A stretch of DNA of 5,389 nucleotides from Rhodospirillaceae bacterium. GTDB lineage: Bacteria; Pseudomonadota; Alphaproteobacteria; Micavibrionales; Micavibrionaceae. The number at the start of each line of letters is the position of its first letter. The first letter of the stretch is position 1. The stretch spans positions 461 through 5,849 of the forward strand of contig DMIT01000041.1 of the NCBI GenBank assembly GCA_003452275.1. Reading direction: 5' to 3'. The position numbers and the translations under genes were made by a program. The notes beneath the pieces are model-generated. The model was not told the DNA's origin. It ran no database searches and saw only the letters and a list, made by a program, of their open reading frames with translations. Shown in pieces: positions 1-5,389 of this stretch.

Positions 1-401
1 AGAACGAGGTCTGGGTTCATGATTTCGATGTCGGCACCGGCTTCGATCATACCGGCTGTTACTTCACATGGGCCTTCGGCCAGAATGCGCATCCGTTTTG
101 GCCCTTCGGCATGCATACGAACGGCAATCGCTTTGATGTTCAAAATAATGTCGGTGACATCTTCACGGACGCCTTCGATGGTAGAGAATTCATGCTGAAC
201 ACCGGCGATTTTAACGGCTGTCACTGCTGCGCCCTGCAAAGAGGACAACAGAATACGACGCAAGGAGTTACCCAACGTCAAACCAAAGCCGCGTTCCAGA
301 GGTTCGACAACGACTTTACCCACGTTGCGGGCATCAGCCTTGCGTTCTACTTCGACTTTGTTAGGTTTAATCAGTTCGAGCCAGTTTTTCTGAATCAGCA
401 T
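1..401 (-). CDS. rpoA: RNA polymerase alpha subunit, N-terminal part (truncated by window edge)
   Basis: This is the 5' part of rpoA, which encodes the alpha subunit that dimerises to nucleate assembly of RNA polymerase core. 133 complete codons are visible. The protein opens [19 protein letters not shown] and contains the hallmark [14 protein letters not shown] block of the alpha N-terminal domain at about residues 50-63, followed by [19 protein letters not shown] and NPDLVL near the edge. The assembly domain is therefore partly present; the rest of it, the linker and the DNA-binding C-terminal domain lie outside. The ATG at 401-399 is preceded by an AAAGGGA ribosome site about 6 bases upstream; another ATG at 420-418 is out of frame. 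It is the third gene after rpsM and rpsK, 66 bases downstream of rpsK, and is presumably driven by the rpsM promoter. In most bacteria rplQ would follow to the left. No defects are seen. Confidence 0.98.
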   Translation of the reverse strand, partial: MLIQKNWLELIKPNKVEVERKADARNVGKVVVEPLERGFGLTLGNSLRRILLSSLQGAAVTAVKIAGVQHEFSTIEGVREDVTDIILNIKAIAVRMHAEGPKRMRILAEGPCEVTAGMIEAGADIEIMNPDLV

Positions 402-427
402 GCTTGTTCCCTTTCACCATGCAGTGG

Positions 428-450
428 AGTGCCGCCAAAATGGCGACACT
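428..450 (-). promoter_or_regulatory. Intergenic mRNA hairpin between rpsK and rpoA
   Basis: The rpsK-rpoA gap contains a near-perfect inverted repeat: arms at 428-437 and 441-450 give a stem of about 10 pairs closed by a three-base loop. The only non-Watson-Crick pair (positions 432/446) is G·U in the minus-strand transcript but C·A in the plus-strand one, which suggests the structure acts in the operon mRNA. No U-run follows on the minus strand, so it is not a standard rho-independent terminator. It ends about 26 bases before the rpoA start. It could be a processing or stability element, or a partial attenuator setting RpoA dose against the ribosomal proteins. The structure is seen; its role is inferred. 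Confidence 0.55.
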
Positions 451-467
451 TATTAGTAGTATTAAGA

Positions 468-884
468 CTAGATACGACGACGTTTCGGAGGACGGCAACC
501 GTTATGTGGAACAGGTGTGACGTCTTTGATCGATTTAATGTTGTATCCCGCAGAGATCAAACCACGAAGAGCAGATTCACGTCCTGCGCCCGGGCCTTTG
601 ATCACGACGTCAACATCACGCATACCGTGTTCAGCCGCTTTTTTCGCAGCGTCTTCGGCGGTCAACTGAGCAGCATAAGGGGTCGATTTACGAGATCCTT
701 TGAAACCCATGATACCGGCGGAAGACCACGCAATGGTGTTCCCCATCGGGTCGGTAATGTTGATGAAAATATTGTTGAAGGATGCATTGATATGCGCGTA
801 TCCGGAAATAACATTCTTACGAACGATTTTTTTACGGGCTCCGCCTTTTGCGCCGGATTTGCCGGCTTCTTTTTTAACAGCCAT
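468..884 (-). CDS. rpsK: 30S ribosomal protein S11
   Basis: Encodes S11 (138 residues), which binds 16S rRNA in the platform of the small subunit and contacts the mRNA exit side. A lysine/glycine-rich extension (residues 1-20) leads into the conserved core: [19 protein letters not shown] at about 28-46, the [20 protein letters not shown] block at about 54-73, and [13 protein letters not shown] at about 97-109. The C-terminal signature [18 protein letters not shown] ends the protein. Length is slightly above the usual ~129 because of the basic N-terminal tail, common in alphaproteobacteria. The ATG at 884-882 has an AAAGGT ribosome site upstream. It lies 36 bases after rpsM and 66 bases before rpoA, so the three genes look co-transcribed. 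Intact, no anomalies. Confidence 0.99.
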   Translation of the reverse strand: MAVKKEAGKSGAKGGARKKIVRKNVISGYAHINASFNNIFINITDPMGNTIAWSSAGIMGFKGSRKSTPYAAQLTAEDAAKKAAEHGMRDVDVVIKGPGAGRESALRGLISAGYNIKSIKDVTPVPHNGCRPPKRRRI

Positions 885-920
885 GATTTTTCTACCTTTA
901 TCTCTCTAAAAACGCTTGGA

Positions 921-1301
921 TTATTTCTTAACGATCTTCTTACCGGCAACTGGCTTCGCAGGCCCTTTACGGGTGCGAGCGTTAGTGCGGGTACGTTGAC
1001 CACGAACAGGCAGACCACGGCGGTGACGAAGACCACGGTAGCATTGCATATCCATCAGACGTTTGATGTTGAGGGACACTTCACGACGCAGATCACCCTC
1101 GATCTGGAAACGACCGGATTCGATGATCTTACGGATCTGGTTCAGTTCATCTTCGGTCAAATCTTTCATGCGGCGGGAAAAATCAATCCCCACTTCGGTG
1201 CAGATTTGCTCGGCAGTGAAACGACCAATGCCATGAATATAGGTGAGCGAAATGATAGCTCTTTTATTGTCAGGAATGTTGACACCGGAAATACGGGCCA
1301 T
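921..1301 (-). CDS. rpsM: 30S ribosomal protein S13
   Basis: Encodes S13 (126 residues), the small-subunit head protein that contacts 16S rRNA, S19 and 50S bridge B1 and whose basic tail reaches the P-site tRNA. The start [22 protein letters not shown] is typical. [14 protein letters not shown] forms the helix-hairpin-helix region (about 21-34), and residues about 87-113, including [17 protein letters not shown] and TNARTRKGP, form the signature region. A lysine-rich tail ends KKIVKK. An AAGGAG ribosome site (minus strand, 1315-1310) sits 8 bases before the ATG at 1301-1299, the clearest in the window. This is the first gene of the visible operon. In most alphaproteobacteria adk and secY lie directly upstream; here a divergent unknown gene does, and rpsM has its own promoter. 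Intact. Confidence 0.99.
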   Translation of the reverse strand: MARISGVNIPDNKRAIISLTYIHGIGRFTAEQICTEVGIDFSRRMKDLTEDELNQIRKIIESGRFQIEGDLRREVSLNIKRLMDMQCYRGLRHRRGLPVRGQRTRTNARTRKGPAKPVAGKKIVKK

Positions 1302-1421
1302 ATTGTGGACTCCTTATAAGTCATTGTTGATTTTGAACCGATCCGTAATGCCAGATCGTATACCAATAATTCCAAAGACGATTAGTCACCCAAAAGCCTT
1401 TTTGTGCTGGAATTACGCCGC

Positions 1422-1449
1422 AATATAAATATTAACGAATTTCTGTCAA
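1422..1449 (-). promoter_or_regulatory. Probable sigma70 promoter of the rpsM-rpsK-rpoA operon
   Basis: Read on the minus strand, a perfect -35 TTGACA (1449-1444) is followed after 16 bases by TATATT (1427-1422), five of six matches to the -10 consensus. The six bases after the -10 box are GCGGCG, a GC-rich discriminator of the kind seen at stringently controlled stable-RNA and ribosomal promoters. Transcription probably starts near 1416-1414, giving a leader of roughly 113 bases before rpsM. Directly upstream of the -35 box are short A-tracts resembling an UP element. The leader has only weak potential hairpins, for example arms at 1339-1343 and 1354-1358. Control by growth rate or ppGpp is inferred from the discriminator. 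Confidence 0.75.
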
Positions 1450-1468
1450 CTGTTTTCTGCGCTTTTTC

Positions 1469-1477
1469 TGTGGATAA
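1469..1477 (-). promoter_or_regulatory. DnaA-box consensus 9-mer
   Basis: TGTGGATAA on the plus strand is the exact complement of the strict DnaA box TTATCCACA. It lies 19 bases behind the -35 box of the rpsM promoter, in the AT-rich divergent intergenic region. Only one perfect copy is seen and no cluster of relaxed boxes, so a replication origin is not supported. By rough count a strict 9-mer on either strand is expected about 0.04 times in a window of this size, so chance is possible but not the default. A regulatory DnaA site is an inference. Confidence 0.45.
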
Positions 1478-1500
1478 GTCACTTTTTTTACCCAAAATGG

Positions 1501-1551
1501 CTAATAAATGATATGAAAAACGCTTTTAATAGAAATCAACGCACTTATTAG
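1501..1551. repeat. Short inverted repeat upstream of the tail-anchored protein gene
   Basis: CTAATAA (1501-1507) and its exact complement TTATTAG (1545-1551) flank a 37-base AT-rich spacer just ahead of the start codon at 1567. The arms could be half-sites for a regulator or simply reflect AT-rich composition. Between them lie weak -10-like matches for the plus-strand gene: an extended -10 TGATATGAA at 1509-1517 and TTTAAT at 1525-1530. Neither has a convincing -35 box, so I do not call a promoter. Confidence 0.25.
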
Positions 1552-1566
1552 AAAGATTTAAGCGCA

Positions 1567-2019
1567 ATGGGATACCACATTACAATCTTAAGAACCTCAG
1601 GCGGCAAGAAAAGCAACATTTCACTCGATGAAGTAAAAGAGGTTGCTCAGACCACGGGGGAATGGGTTTTTACCGACACCCCTCCGACTTTTACCTTTAA
1701 AGAGCCGACAAAATCACCTGTCTTGTGGTACAATAAAGGCGAATTATGGGGTGATTTTGCGGGACAGCATGAGCAATTAGAACCCCTCATCGCCCTCGCC
1801 GATAGTTTGAAGGCGCGTGCGCGCGGTGAAGAACTTGAAACCTATACCACCGCCGATGAAACCTACCTTCATCCCGATGATGCTGTTTTAGAGAAAGAGG
1901 CGAAAGTTTTCCTCCAACAAAGTCTCAAAGAGCAAAAACGCATTCGTAATATCATTATCGGATTTTTTATCGTGCTCGGCATCATTGCCTTTTGCATCGG
2001 CAAATCCTTTGAAAAATAA
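1567..2019 (+). CDS. Unknown protein with single C-terminal membrane anchor
   Basis: A 150-residue protein with no confident function. Residues 1-35 (MGYHITILRTSGG..., then ISLDEVKEVAQTTGEWVF) look like a small alpha/beta domain. Residues 52-93 (VLWYNKGELWGDFAG, then LIALADSLKARARGEELETY) recall, from memory only, a widespread uncharacterised bacterial family with an ISL-x-E(W) start and a W-x-x-G...A-x-x-L-x-A-x-x-x-G-(D/E)-x-x-E-x-Y end. A charged linker with KEQKRIR (about 108-127) precedes one hydrophobic segment at about 128-144 (NIIIGFFIVLGIIAFCI) and a short KSFEK tail. With no signal peptide, a cytoplasmic domain tethered to the inner membrane is likely. The ribosome site is weak (GAAAG, 11 bases upstream). 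The gene is single, divergent from rpsM and convergent with pyk, and ends in a terminator, so neighbours give no functional hint. Codon use and length support a real gene. Confidence 0.85.
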   Translation: MGYHITILRTSGGKKSNISLDEVKEVAQTTGEWVFTDTPPTFTFKEPTKSPVLWYNKGELWGDFAGQHEQLEPLIALADSLKARARGEELETYTTADETYLHPDDAVLEKEAKVFLQQSLKEQKRIRNIIIGFFIVLGIIAFCIGKSFEK

Positions 2020-2045
2020 AAAGGTGGCTAAAGACCACCTTTTTT
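2018..2045. terminator. Bidirectional rho-independent terminator between convergent genes
   Basis: A hairpin with a GGTGG/CCACC core (2023-2027 with 2035-2039) is extended by A-run/T-run pairing (2018-2022 with 2040-2044), with a seven-base loop. It ends in six Ts on the plus strand, while the A-run gives a U-run for minus-strand transcripts. It therefore can stop both the tail-anchored protein gene and pyk. The left arm begins inside the TAA stop (2017-2019), and the pyk stop lies only 19 bases beyond the right end. Confidence 0.9.
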
Positions 2046-2064
2046 AAATCAAAATTTAGCCTGG

Positions 2065-3492
2065 CTACTCAACCCAACCCACGCGCAGAATGTTGGTTGA
2101 ACCCGGAGTACCGAACGGCACACCTGCGGTCATCACGAAGCGTTCGCCTTTTTTGGCGAGACCTTCGGCGCCAATACGTTGCTGGGCGACTTTGACAGCA
2201 TCGGCAAAAGTTGTGAGTTCATCGACCAGAATCGCGTGAATCCCGTAAGAGACCGACAGGCGGCGGGCCGTCACCAGATTTTGAGTGAGGCAGGCCACTT
2301 TCATGGCTGGACGTTGACGCACCGCCCGCAATGCCGTTGTCCCCGAAGTAGTATAGGTCACGATACAGGCCGCTTGTAAATTATGGGCAACTTGGTCAGC
2401 CGCAATCGTGATTGCATCGCCCGCGTCATTATGGCGCGCATCAGGATGATCGGCATTAATCAACGCGCGATAGAGAGTATCTTTTTCAACCGAACGACAG
2501 ATACGATCCATCATCTCAACCGCCTCAACCGGATATTGACCGGCGGCGGTTTCGGCGGAGAGCATCACCGCATCCGTTCCGTCAAAAATAGCCGTCGAGA
2601 CGTCATTGACTTCGGCGCGTGTGGGGGATGGATTTTCAATCATCGATTCCATCATCTGGGTAGCGACCACAATCGGCTTACCGGCAAAACGAACGGCGCG
2701 TACCACGCGTTTTTGCGCAAGAGGCACCTCCTCGGGTGGAATTTCAACACCGAGGTCACCGCGCGCCAGCATCACCGCATCACATTGCGCGATCATCTGG
2801 TCGAGATATGTCAGTGCCGACGGTTTTTCGAGTTTAATCATCAGCGCGGCACGACCGGCAATCAGCTTCCGCGCTTCGATGACGTCTTCGGGCTTTTGCA
2901 CGAAAGATTGCGCAATCCAGTCAACGCCCATACCCAGCGCCGCTTCCAGATCAATTTTATCTTTGGGTGTCAGGGCATCGAGCGGGAGGACAACACCCGG
3001 TACGTTAAAGCCTTTGTTATTGGAGAGGACACGACCGGCCTTGATTTCACCAACGAGGAATCCGTCACCGCGATCCACAATTTCCATGCGGACTTTTCCG
3101 TCATCGAGCAGGATAAAGGAACCAACAGGCATGGTATTGATGACCTCTGGATGCGGCAGATTGACGCGCACTTCGTCACCCAGTTCAGGGTTCAGATCAA
3201 GGCGGATTTTCTGGCCGATCTTGAGTTCGATTTTACCGTCCTTGAACCGTCCGACCCGTAATTTTGGGCCCTGCATATCTGCCAGAATGGCAATCGGGCG
3301 TCCGGTTTCTTTTTCAATCTTACGGATAAACCCGACCCGTTCGGCATGGTCTTTATGGTCGCCGTGGGAAAAGTTCAGGCGGAACATATCAACGCCCGCC
3401 ATGAATAATTTACGAATCATTTCTTCAGAATTGGAGGCCGGCCCCAAAGTCGCAACGATTTTGGTCTGGCGCGGGCGGATGATGCTTGTCAT
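2065..3492 (-). CDS. pyk: Pyruvate kinase, predicted K+-independent type
   Basis: Converts phosphoenolpyruvate and ADP to pyruvate and ATP, the last step of glycolysis, in the cytosol. At 475 residues it is full length for bacterial enzymes. The A domain starts KIVATLGPAS (11-20) and RLNFSHG (38-44; R38, N40 and S42 bind substrate and ions). The B lid follows ADMQGPKLRVG (71-81). The catalytic region holds IKLEK (K220, E222), MLARGDLGVE (241-250, metal ligand D246), ATQMMESM (277-284, T278), and TRAEVNDVSTAIFDGTDAVMLSAETA (291-316). The C domain ends GVPFGTPGSTNILRVG. K77 occupies the position (rabbit E117) where lysine marks K+-independent enzymes, as in E. coli PykA. The ATG at 3492-3490 follows AGGAAG by 10 bases. 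It is transcribed alone from a promoter overlapping that of the divergent operon and stopped by the shared terminator. All catalytic residues are present. Confidence 0.98.
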   Translation of the reverse strand: MTSIIRPRQTKIVATLGPASNSEEMIRKLFMAGVDMFRLNFSHGDHKDHAERVGFIRKIEKETGRPIAILADMQGPKLRVGRFKDGKIELKIGQKIRLDLNPELGDEVRVNLPHPEVINTMPVGSFILLDDGKVRMEIVDRGDGFLVGEIKAGRVLSNNKGFNVPGVVLPLDALTPKDKIDLEAALGMGVDWIAQSFVQKPEDVIEARKLIAGRAALMIKLEKPSALTYLDQMIAQCDAVMLARGDLGVEIPPEEVPLAQKRVVRAVRFAGKPIVVATQMMESMIENPSPTRAEVNDVSTAIFDGTDAVMLSAETAAGQYPVEAVEMMDRICRSVEKDTLYRALINADHPDARHNDAGDAITIAADQVAHNLQAACIVTYTTSGTTALRAVRQRPAMKVACLTQNLVTARRLSVSYGIHAILVDELTTFADAVKVAQQRIGAEGLAKKGERFVMTAGVPFGTPGSTNILRVGWVE

Positions 3493-3509
3493 AGTTGTTT
3501 GTCTTCCTG

Positions 3510-3537
3510 TTGAAAAATACGCCTAGATGATTATAGT
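3510..3537 (+). promoter_or_regulatory. Probable promoter of the NDUFA9-like/surA-like operon
   Basis: On the plus strand TTGAAA (3510-3515) and TATAGT (3532-3537) are separated by 16 bases, with four and five matches to the sigma70 consensus. Transcription would start near 3544, leaving about 33 bases of leader before the ATG at 3577. Its -10 box overlaps, on the opposite strand, the -10 box of the pyk promoter, so the two cannot be occupied at once. Confidence 0.6.
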
Positions 3538-3556
3538 GAAGTCAGGAAAAATCAAG
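3530..3556 (-). promoter_or_regulatory. Probable pyk promoter
   Basis: On the minus strand a perfect TATAAT -10 box lies at 3535-3530; transcription would begin near 3524 with a leader of about 31 bases. The -35 region is poor: the nearest TTGA-type element is CTTGAT at 3556-3551, only 15 bases away. A perfect -10 with a weak -35 fits a promoter needing an activator, but that is inferred. Confidence 0.55.
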
Positions 3557-3560
3557 TCAG
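3539..3560. repeat. 7-bp direct repeat in the pyk/NDUFA9-like divergent promoter region
   Basis: AAGTCAG occurs at 3539-3545 and again at 3554-3560, 15 bases start to start. The repeats lie between the pyk -10 box and just beyond its weak -35 region, and cover the expected start site of the divergent operon. They could be paired half-sites of a transcription factor; chance cannot be excluded for so short a repeat. Confidence 0.35.
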
Positions 3561-3576
3561 AATCGCGGAGTATCAG

Positions 3577-4521
3577 ATGATGAACACAGATTTCAGAGGT
3601 AAGGTCGTCACCGTTTTCGGGGGCACCGGTTTTCTGGGGCGCTATATTATAGACGAATTGGCCTCTGCCGGCGCGGTGATTAAAGTCGTGACCCGTCATA
3701 CCCCGTCTGCCTATTTCTTAAGAACGGCGGGATCACCCGGACAAATCGTTCCGGTGTATTCCGCTTATGACTCTCCGTCCGATATTGACCAGATTATTCA
3801 AGGTTCATATGCCGTTGTAAACTGTCTCGGCATTTTGATCGAACATGGCAAGCGTGCCAATTTCGACCATATCCATACCGAACTGCCCGCATGGATGGCA
3901 AAAGCCTGTACAGCGCATAACGTCCAGCGTTTCATCCATATTTCGGCCCTGGGCATCGATCAATCACAATCGGCCTATGCCATTACCAAATTGCTGGGCG
4001 AACGGGCGGTTCAGGAATTTTATCCCGCGGTGACCATCCTGCGCCCGAGCGTCATGTTCGGGACAGAAGACCATTTTTTCAACCGCTTTGCGCAACTTGC
4101 AAAAATTCTTCCATTTTTTCCACTGATCGGCGGGGGGAAAACCCGTTTCCAACCCGTTTATGTTGTGGATGTCGCGAAGTCAGTCGTCCATGCCCTTTGC
4201 GACATCCATTCTTGCGGCCATATTTTTGAACTGGGCGGGCCGGAAATTCTGACCTTTAAAGATATTTACCAACGCTTGCTGGGCTATATCGGCAAAAGCC
4301 GCCGCCTGATCCCCATGCCATGGTGGGTGGCGCGGATACAAGCCTTTTTTATGGCTATTCTTCCTTGCCCGCCGCTGACCAATGACCAGATTACATCTTT
4401 GCAAACCGATAATATCGTGGCACAAGATGCCTACGGATTAAAAGAACTGGGCATTTCTGCGACAGCAATAGACAATATTGTTCCACATTACCTGAACTAC
4501 CCGACTGCGAAAAAGGACTAA
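3577..4521 (+). CDS. Complex I NDUFA9-like NAD(P)-binding protein (atypical SDR family)
   Basis: A 314-residue atypical short-chain dehydrogenase/reductase resembling the alphaproteobacterial proteins related to mitochondrial complex I subunit NDUFA9. A Rossmann fold opens with VTVFGGTGFLGR (11-22), the GxxGxxG nucleotide loop at 15-21, and R40 after strand two favours NADP(H). VVNCLGI (80-86) and FIHISALGI (119-127) are core strands; Y134-x-x-x-K138 in SAYAITKLLGE matches the SDR Tyr/Lys pair; LRPSVMFG (155-162) and FQPVYVVDVA (191-200) are typical of this subgroup. There is no signal peptide. NDUFA9 binds NADPH structurally and stabilises complex I rather than performing catalysis; whether this bacterial protein does the same, or is a reductase or sugar-nucleotide/quinone-related enzyme, is unproven. 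Two adjacent ATGs (3577, 3580) are possible starts; GGAG at 3567-3570 lies 6 or 9 bases away. It heads an operon with the SurA-like gene. Confidence 0.88.
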   Translation: MMNTDFRGKVVTVFGGTGFLGRYIIDELASAGAVIKVVTRHTPSAYFLRTAGSPGQIVPVYSAYDSPSDIDQIIQGSYAVVNCLGILIEHGKRANFDHIHTELPAWMAKACTAHNVQRFIHISALGIDQSQSAYAITKLLGERAVQEFYPAVTILRPSVMFGTEDHFFNRFAQLAKILPFFPLIGGGKTRFQPVYVVDVAKSVVHALCDIHSCGHIFELGGPEILTFKDIYQRLLGYIGKSRRLIPMPWWVARIQAFFMAILPCPPLTNDQITSLQTDNIVAQDAYGLKELGISATAIDNIVPHYLNYPTAKKD

Positions 4522-4524
4522 GAC

Positions 4525-5389
4525 ATGAAATATCCCTCTCTCATCGCTATGGCCCTGCTGATGACTCTCTCCTCCCCTGTCATGGCGGCGGGTAAGGAAT
4601 CCAAAGAGTCCATCGTGGCGATCGTCAATAAAGGCGTTATCACGGCATCAGATGTAAAGGCCCGCATGGATTTGATCGCCGTCTCCAGCGGTTTGAAACC
4701 GTCCAAAGAACTGGATGAAAAATTGCGTCCGCAAATCATCGACATGCTGATTGACGAACAAATCCGCTCACAGGAAGCCGACCGGCTGGGTTTGAAAGTT
4801 GACCCCAAGGAAATTGACGCCGGCTTTGAACAGATTGCCCGCCAGAATAATATTCCTGCCGATGTCTTTCAAAAGGCCCTGCAACAACGGGGCGTCAATG
4901 TGAATACGATGCGCAACCAGATCAAGGCGCAAATCGCGTGGACAAAAGTCGTTCAAAAAAGGATTCGTCAAAGAATCGCCATTACCGATGGCGACATAGA
5001 TAATGAGCTGGAGCGACTGAAAGACAATATCGGCAAAGACCAGTATAATATCGCCGAAATTTATTTGCCGGTCACCGACCCGACCAAAATGCGGCAGGCC
5101 AAAAATTTTGCCACCAAGCTGGCCGAACAGTTGAAAACTGAACCGGACGCCTTTTCAAAGGCCGCCCGTCAATTCTCGCAATCCCCCGGCGCGGCACAGG
5201 GGAAAATGATCGGTTGGGTGATGCAGGGCGTTCTGGCCAAGGAAGTGGATGCCCTTCTGCCGACCATGGAAAAAGGCCAGATTTCATCCCCGATTGAGAC
5301 CTCCACCGGACTTTATATTATCAAGCTTCAGGACAAGCGCCAGTTGGCCGCCGACCAATTGCCAAGCCGTGACGACCTGACCGAAAAAT
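4525..5389 (+). CDS. surA: SurA/PpiC-type periplasmic chaperone (C-terminus beyond window)
   Basis: 288 codons of a secreted parvulin-family protein, probably SurA, which escorts outer-membrane proteins across the periplasm. Residues 1-21 are a signal peptide (MKYPSLIAMALL..., cleavage expected after VMA). The SurA N-terminal chaperone domain spans about 29-170: IVAIVNKGVITASDVKAR, then QIIDMLIDEQIRSQEADRLG and an ITDGDIDNEL helix. The parvulin domain runs about 173-272, with FSKAARQFSQSP, IGWVMQGVLAKEVDALL, KGQISSPIETSTGLYIIKL and the following DKR. Both histidines usual in parvulins (RHIL and GxHII positions) are replaced, by E178 and Y264, so catalysis is doubtful. AAGGA at 4513-4517 sits 7 bases before the ATG, inside the upstream gene, whose stop is three bases away; translational coupling is likely. 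In many proteobacteria surA neighbours lptD, pdxA and rsmA; the upstream partner here differs. A generic PpiC-family foldase is the alternative. Confidence 0.88.
   Translation, partial: MKYPSLIAMALLMTLSSPVMAAGKESKESIVAIVNKGVITASDVKARMDLIAVSSGLKPSKELDEKLRPQIIDMLIDEQIRSQEADRLGLKVDPKEIDAGFEQIARQNNIPADVFQKALQQRGVNVNTMRNQIKAQIAWTKVVQKRIRQRIAITDGDIDNELERLKDNIGKDQYNIAEIYLPVTDPTKMRQAKNFATKLAEQLKTEPDAFSKAARQFSQSPGAAQGKMIGWVMQGVLAKEVDALLPTMEKGQISSPIETSTGLYIIKLQDKRQLAADQLPSRDDLTEK

Noticed and set aside
111..1319. 402-codon plus-strand open frame antisense to rpoA, rpsK and rpsM
   Set aside because: It spans three unmistakable ribosomal/RNA polymerase genes and their gaps on the other strand; its translation is low-complexity F/T/N/R-rich with no recognisable domain.
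1302..1414. S4-binding pseudoknot of the E. coli alpha-operon type in the rpsM leader
   Set aside because: rpsD is not in this operon, and only weak short hairpins can be drawn in the leader.
447..1551. Ten-base repeat CACTTATTAG at 447-456 and 1542-1551
   Set aside because: Repeats of this length are expected by chance in a window of this size, and the two copies have no shared context.
1380..1566. Possible replication origin (AT-rich gap with a DnaA box)
   Set aside because: Only one perfect DnaA box is present, with no cluster of related boxes and no origin-linked genes nearby.
2383..3526. Two long plus-strand open frames (292 and 306 codons) antisense to pyk
   Set aside because: The minus strand encodes a full-length, motif-complete pyruvate kinase; the antisense translations are serine/arginine- or histidine/arginine-rich and look like codon-bias shadows.
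1308..3564. GANTC (CcrM methylation) sites in the rpsM ribosome-site region (1308-1312) and the pyk divergent gap (3560-3564)
   Set aside because: About one GANTC per 256 bases is expected by chance, so two in intergenic DNA carries no signal.

Overview
The window is ordinary core chromosome from an alphaproteobacterium. The evidence for this is the rpsM-rpsK-rpoA order without rpsD, the K+-independent-type pyruvate kinase, and a complex I NDUFA9-like reductase next to a SurA-type periplasmic chaperone. Base composition looks moderate, with AT-rich intergenic regions. I cannot name the genus. There is no insertion sequence, CRISPR array, tRNA, rRNA or phage gene, and I see no convincing new multi-gene system. 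What is unusual is the gene arrangement and a few regulatory sites.

Layout. Positions 1-1301 (minus strand) hold a ribosomal/transcription operon, read right to left: rpsM (S13), rpsK (S11) and the N-terminal third of rpoA, which runs off the left edge. A strong sigma70-type promoter (TTGACA-N16-TATATT, GC-rich discriminator) lies about 120 bases upstream of rpsM, with a perfect DnaA-box 9-mer just behind it. The secY and adk genes that normally precede rpsM are absent here, so the usual spc-alpha gene run is broken at this point.

Positions 1567-2019 (plus strand) encode a 150-residue protein of unknown function with a single C-terminal membrane anchor, divergent from rpsM. It converges on pyruvate kinase (pyk, 2065-3492, minus strand), and the two genes share a bidirectional rho-independent terminator at 2018-2045.

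An 84-base gap (3493-3576) separates pyk from a divergent plus-strand operon and carries two back-to-back promoters whose -10 boxes overlap. The operon begins with an NDUFA9-like NAD(P)-binding protein (3577-4521). Three bases later comes a secreted SurA/PpiC-type chaperone (4525 to the right edge, C-terminus missing).

Functionally the window joins unrelated housekeeping tasks: translation and transcription machinery, the last step of glycolysis, probable respiratory-complex support, and outer-membrane protein folding. The best leads are the tail-anchored unknown protein, the DnaA box near the ribosomal promoter, the overlapping divergent promoters, and the loss of both hallmark histidines in the SurA-like parvulin domain.
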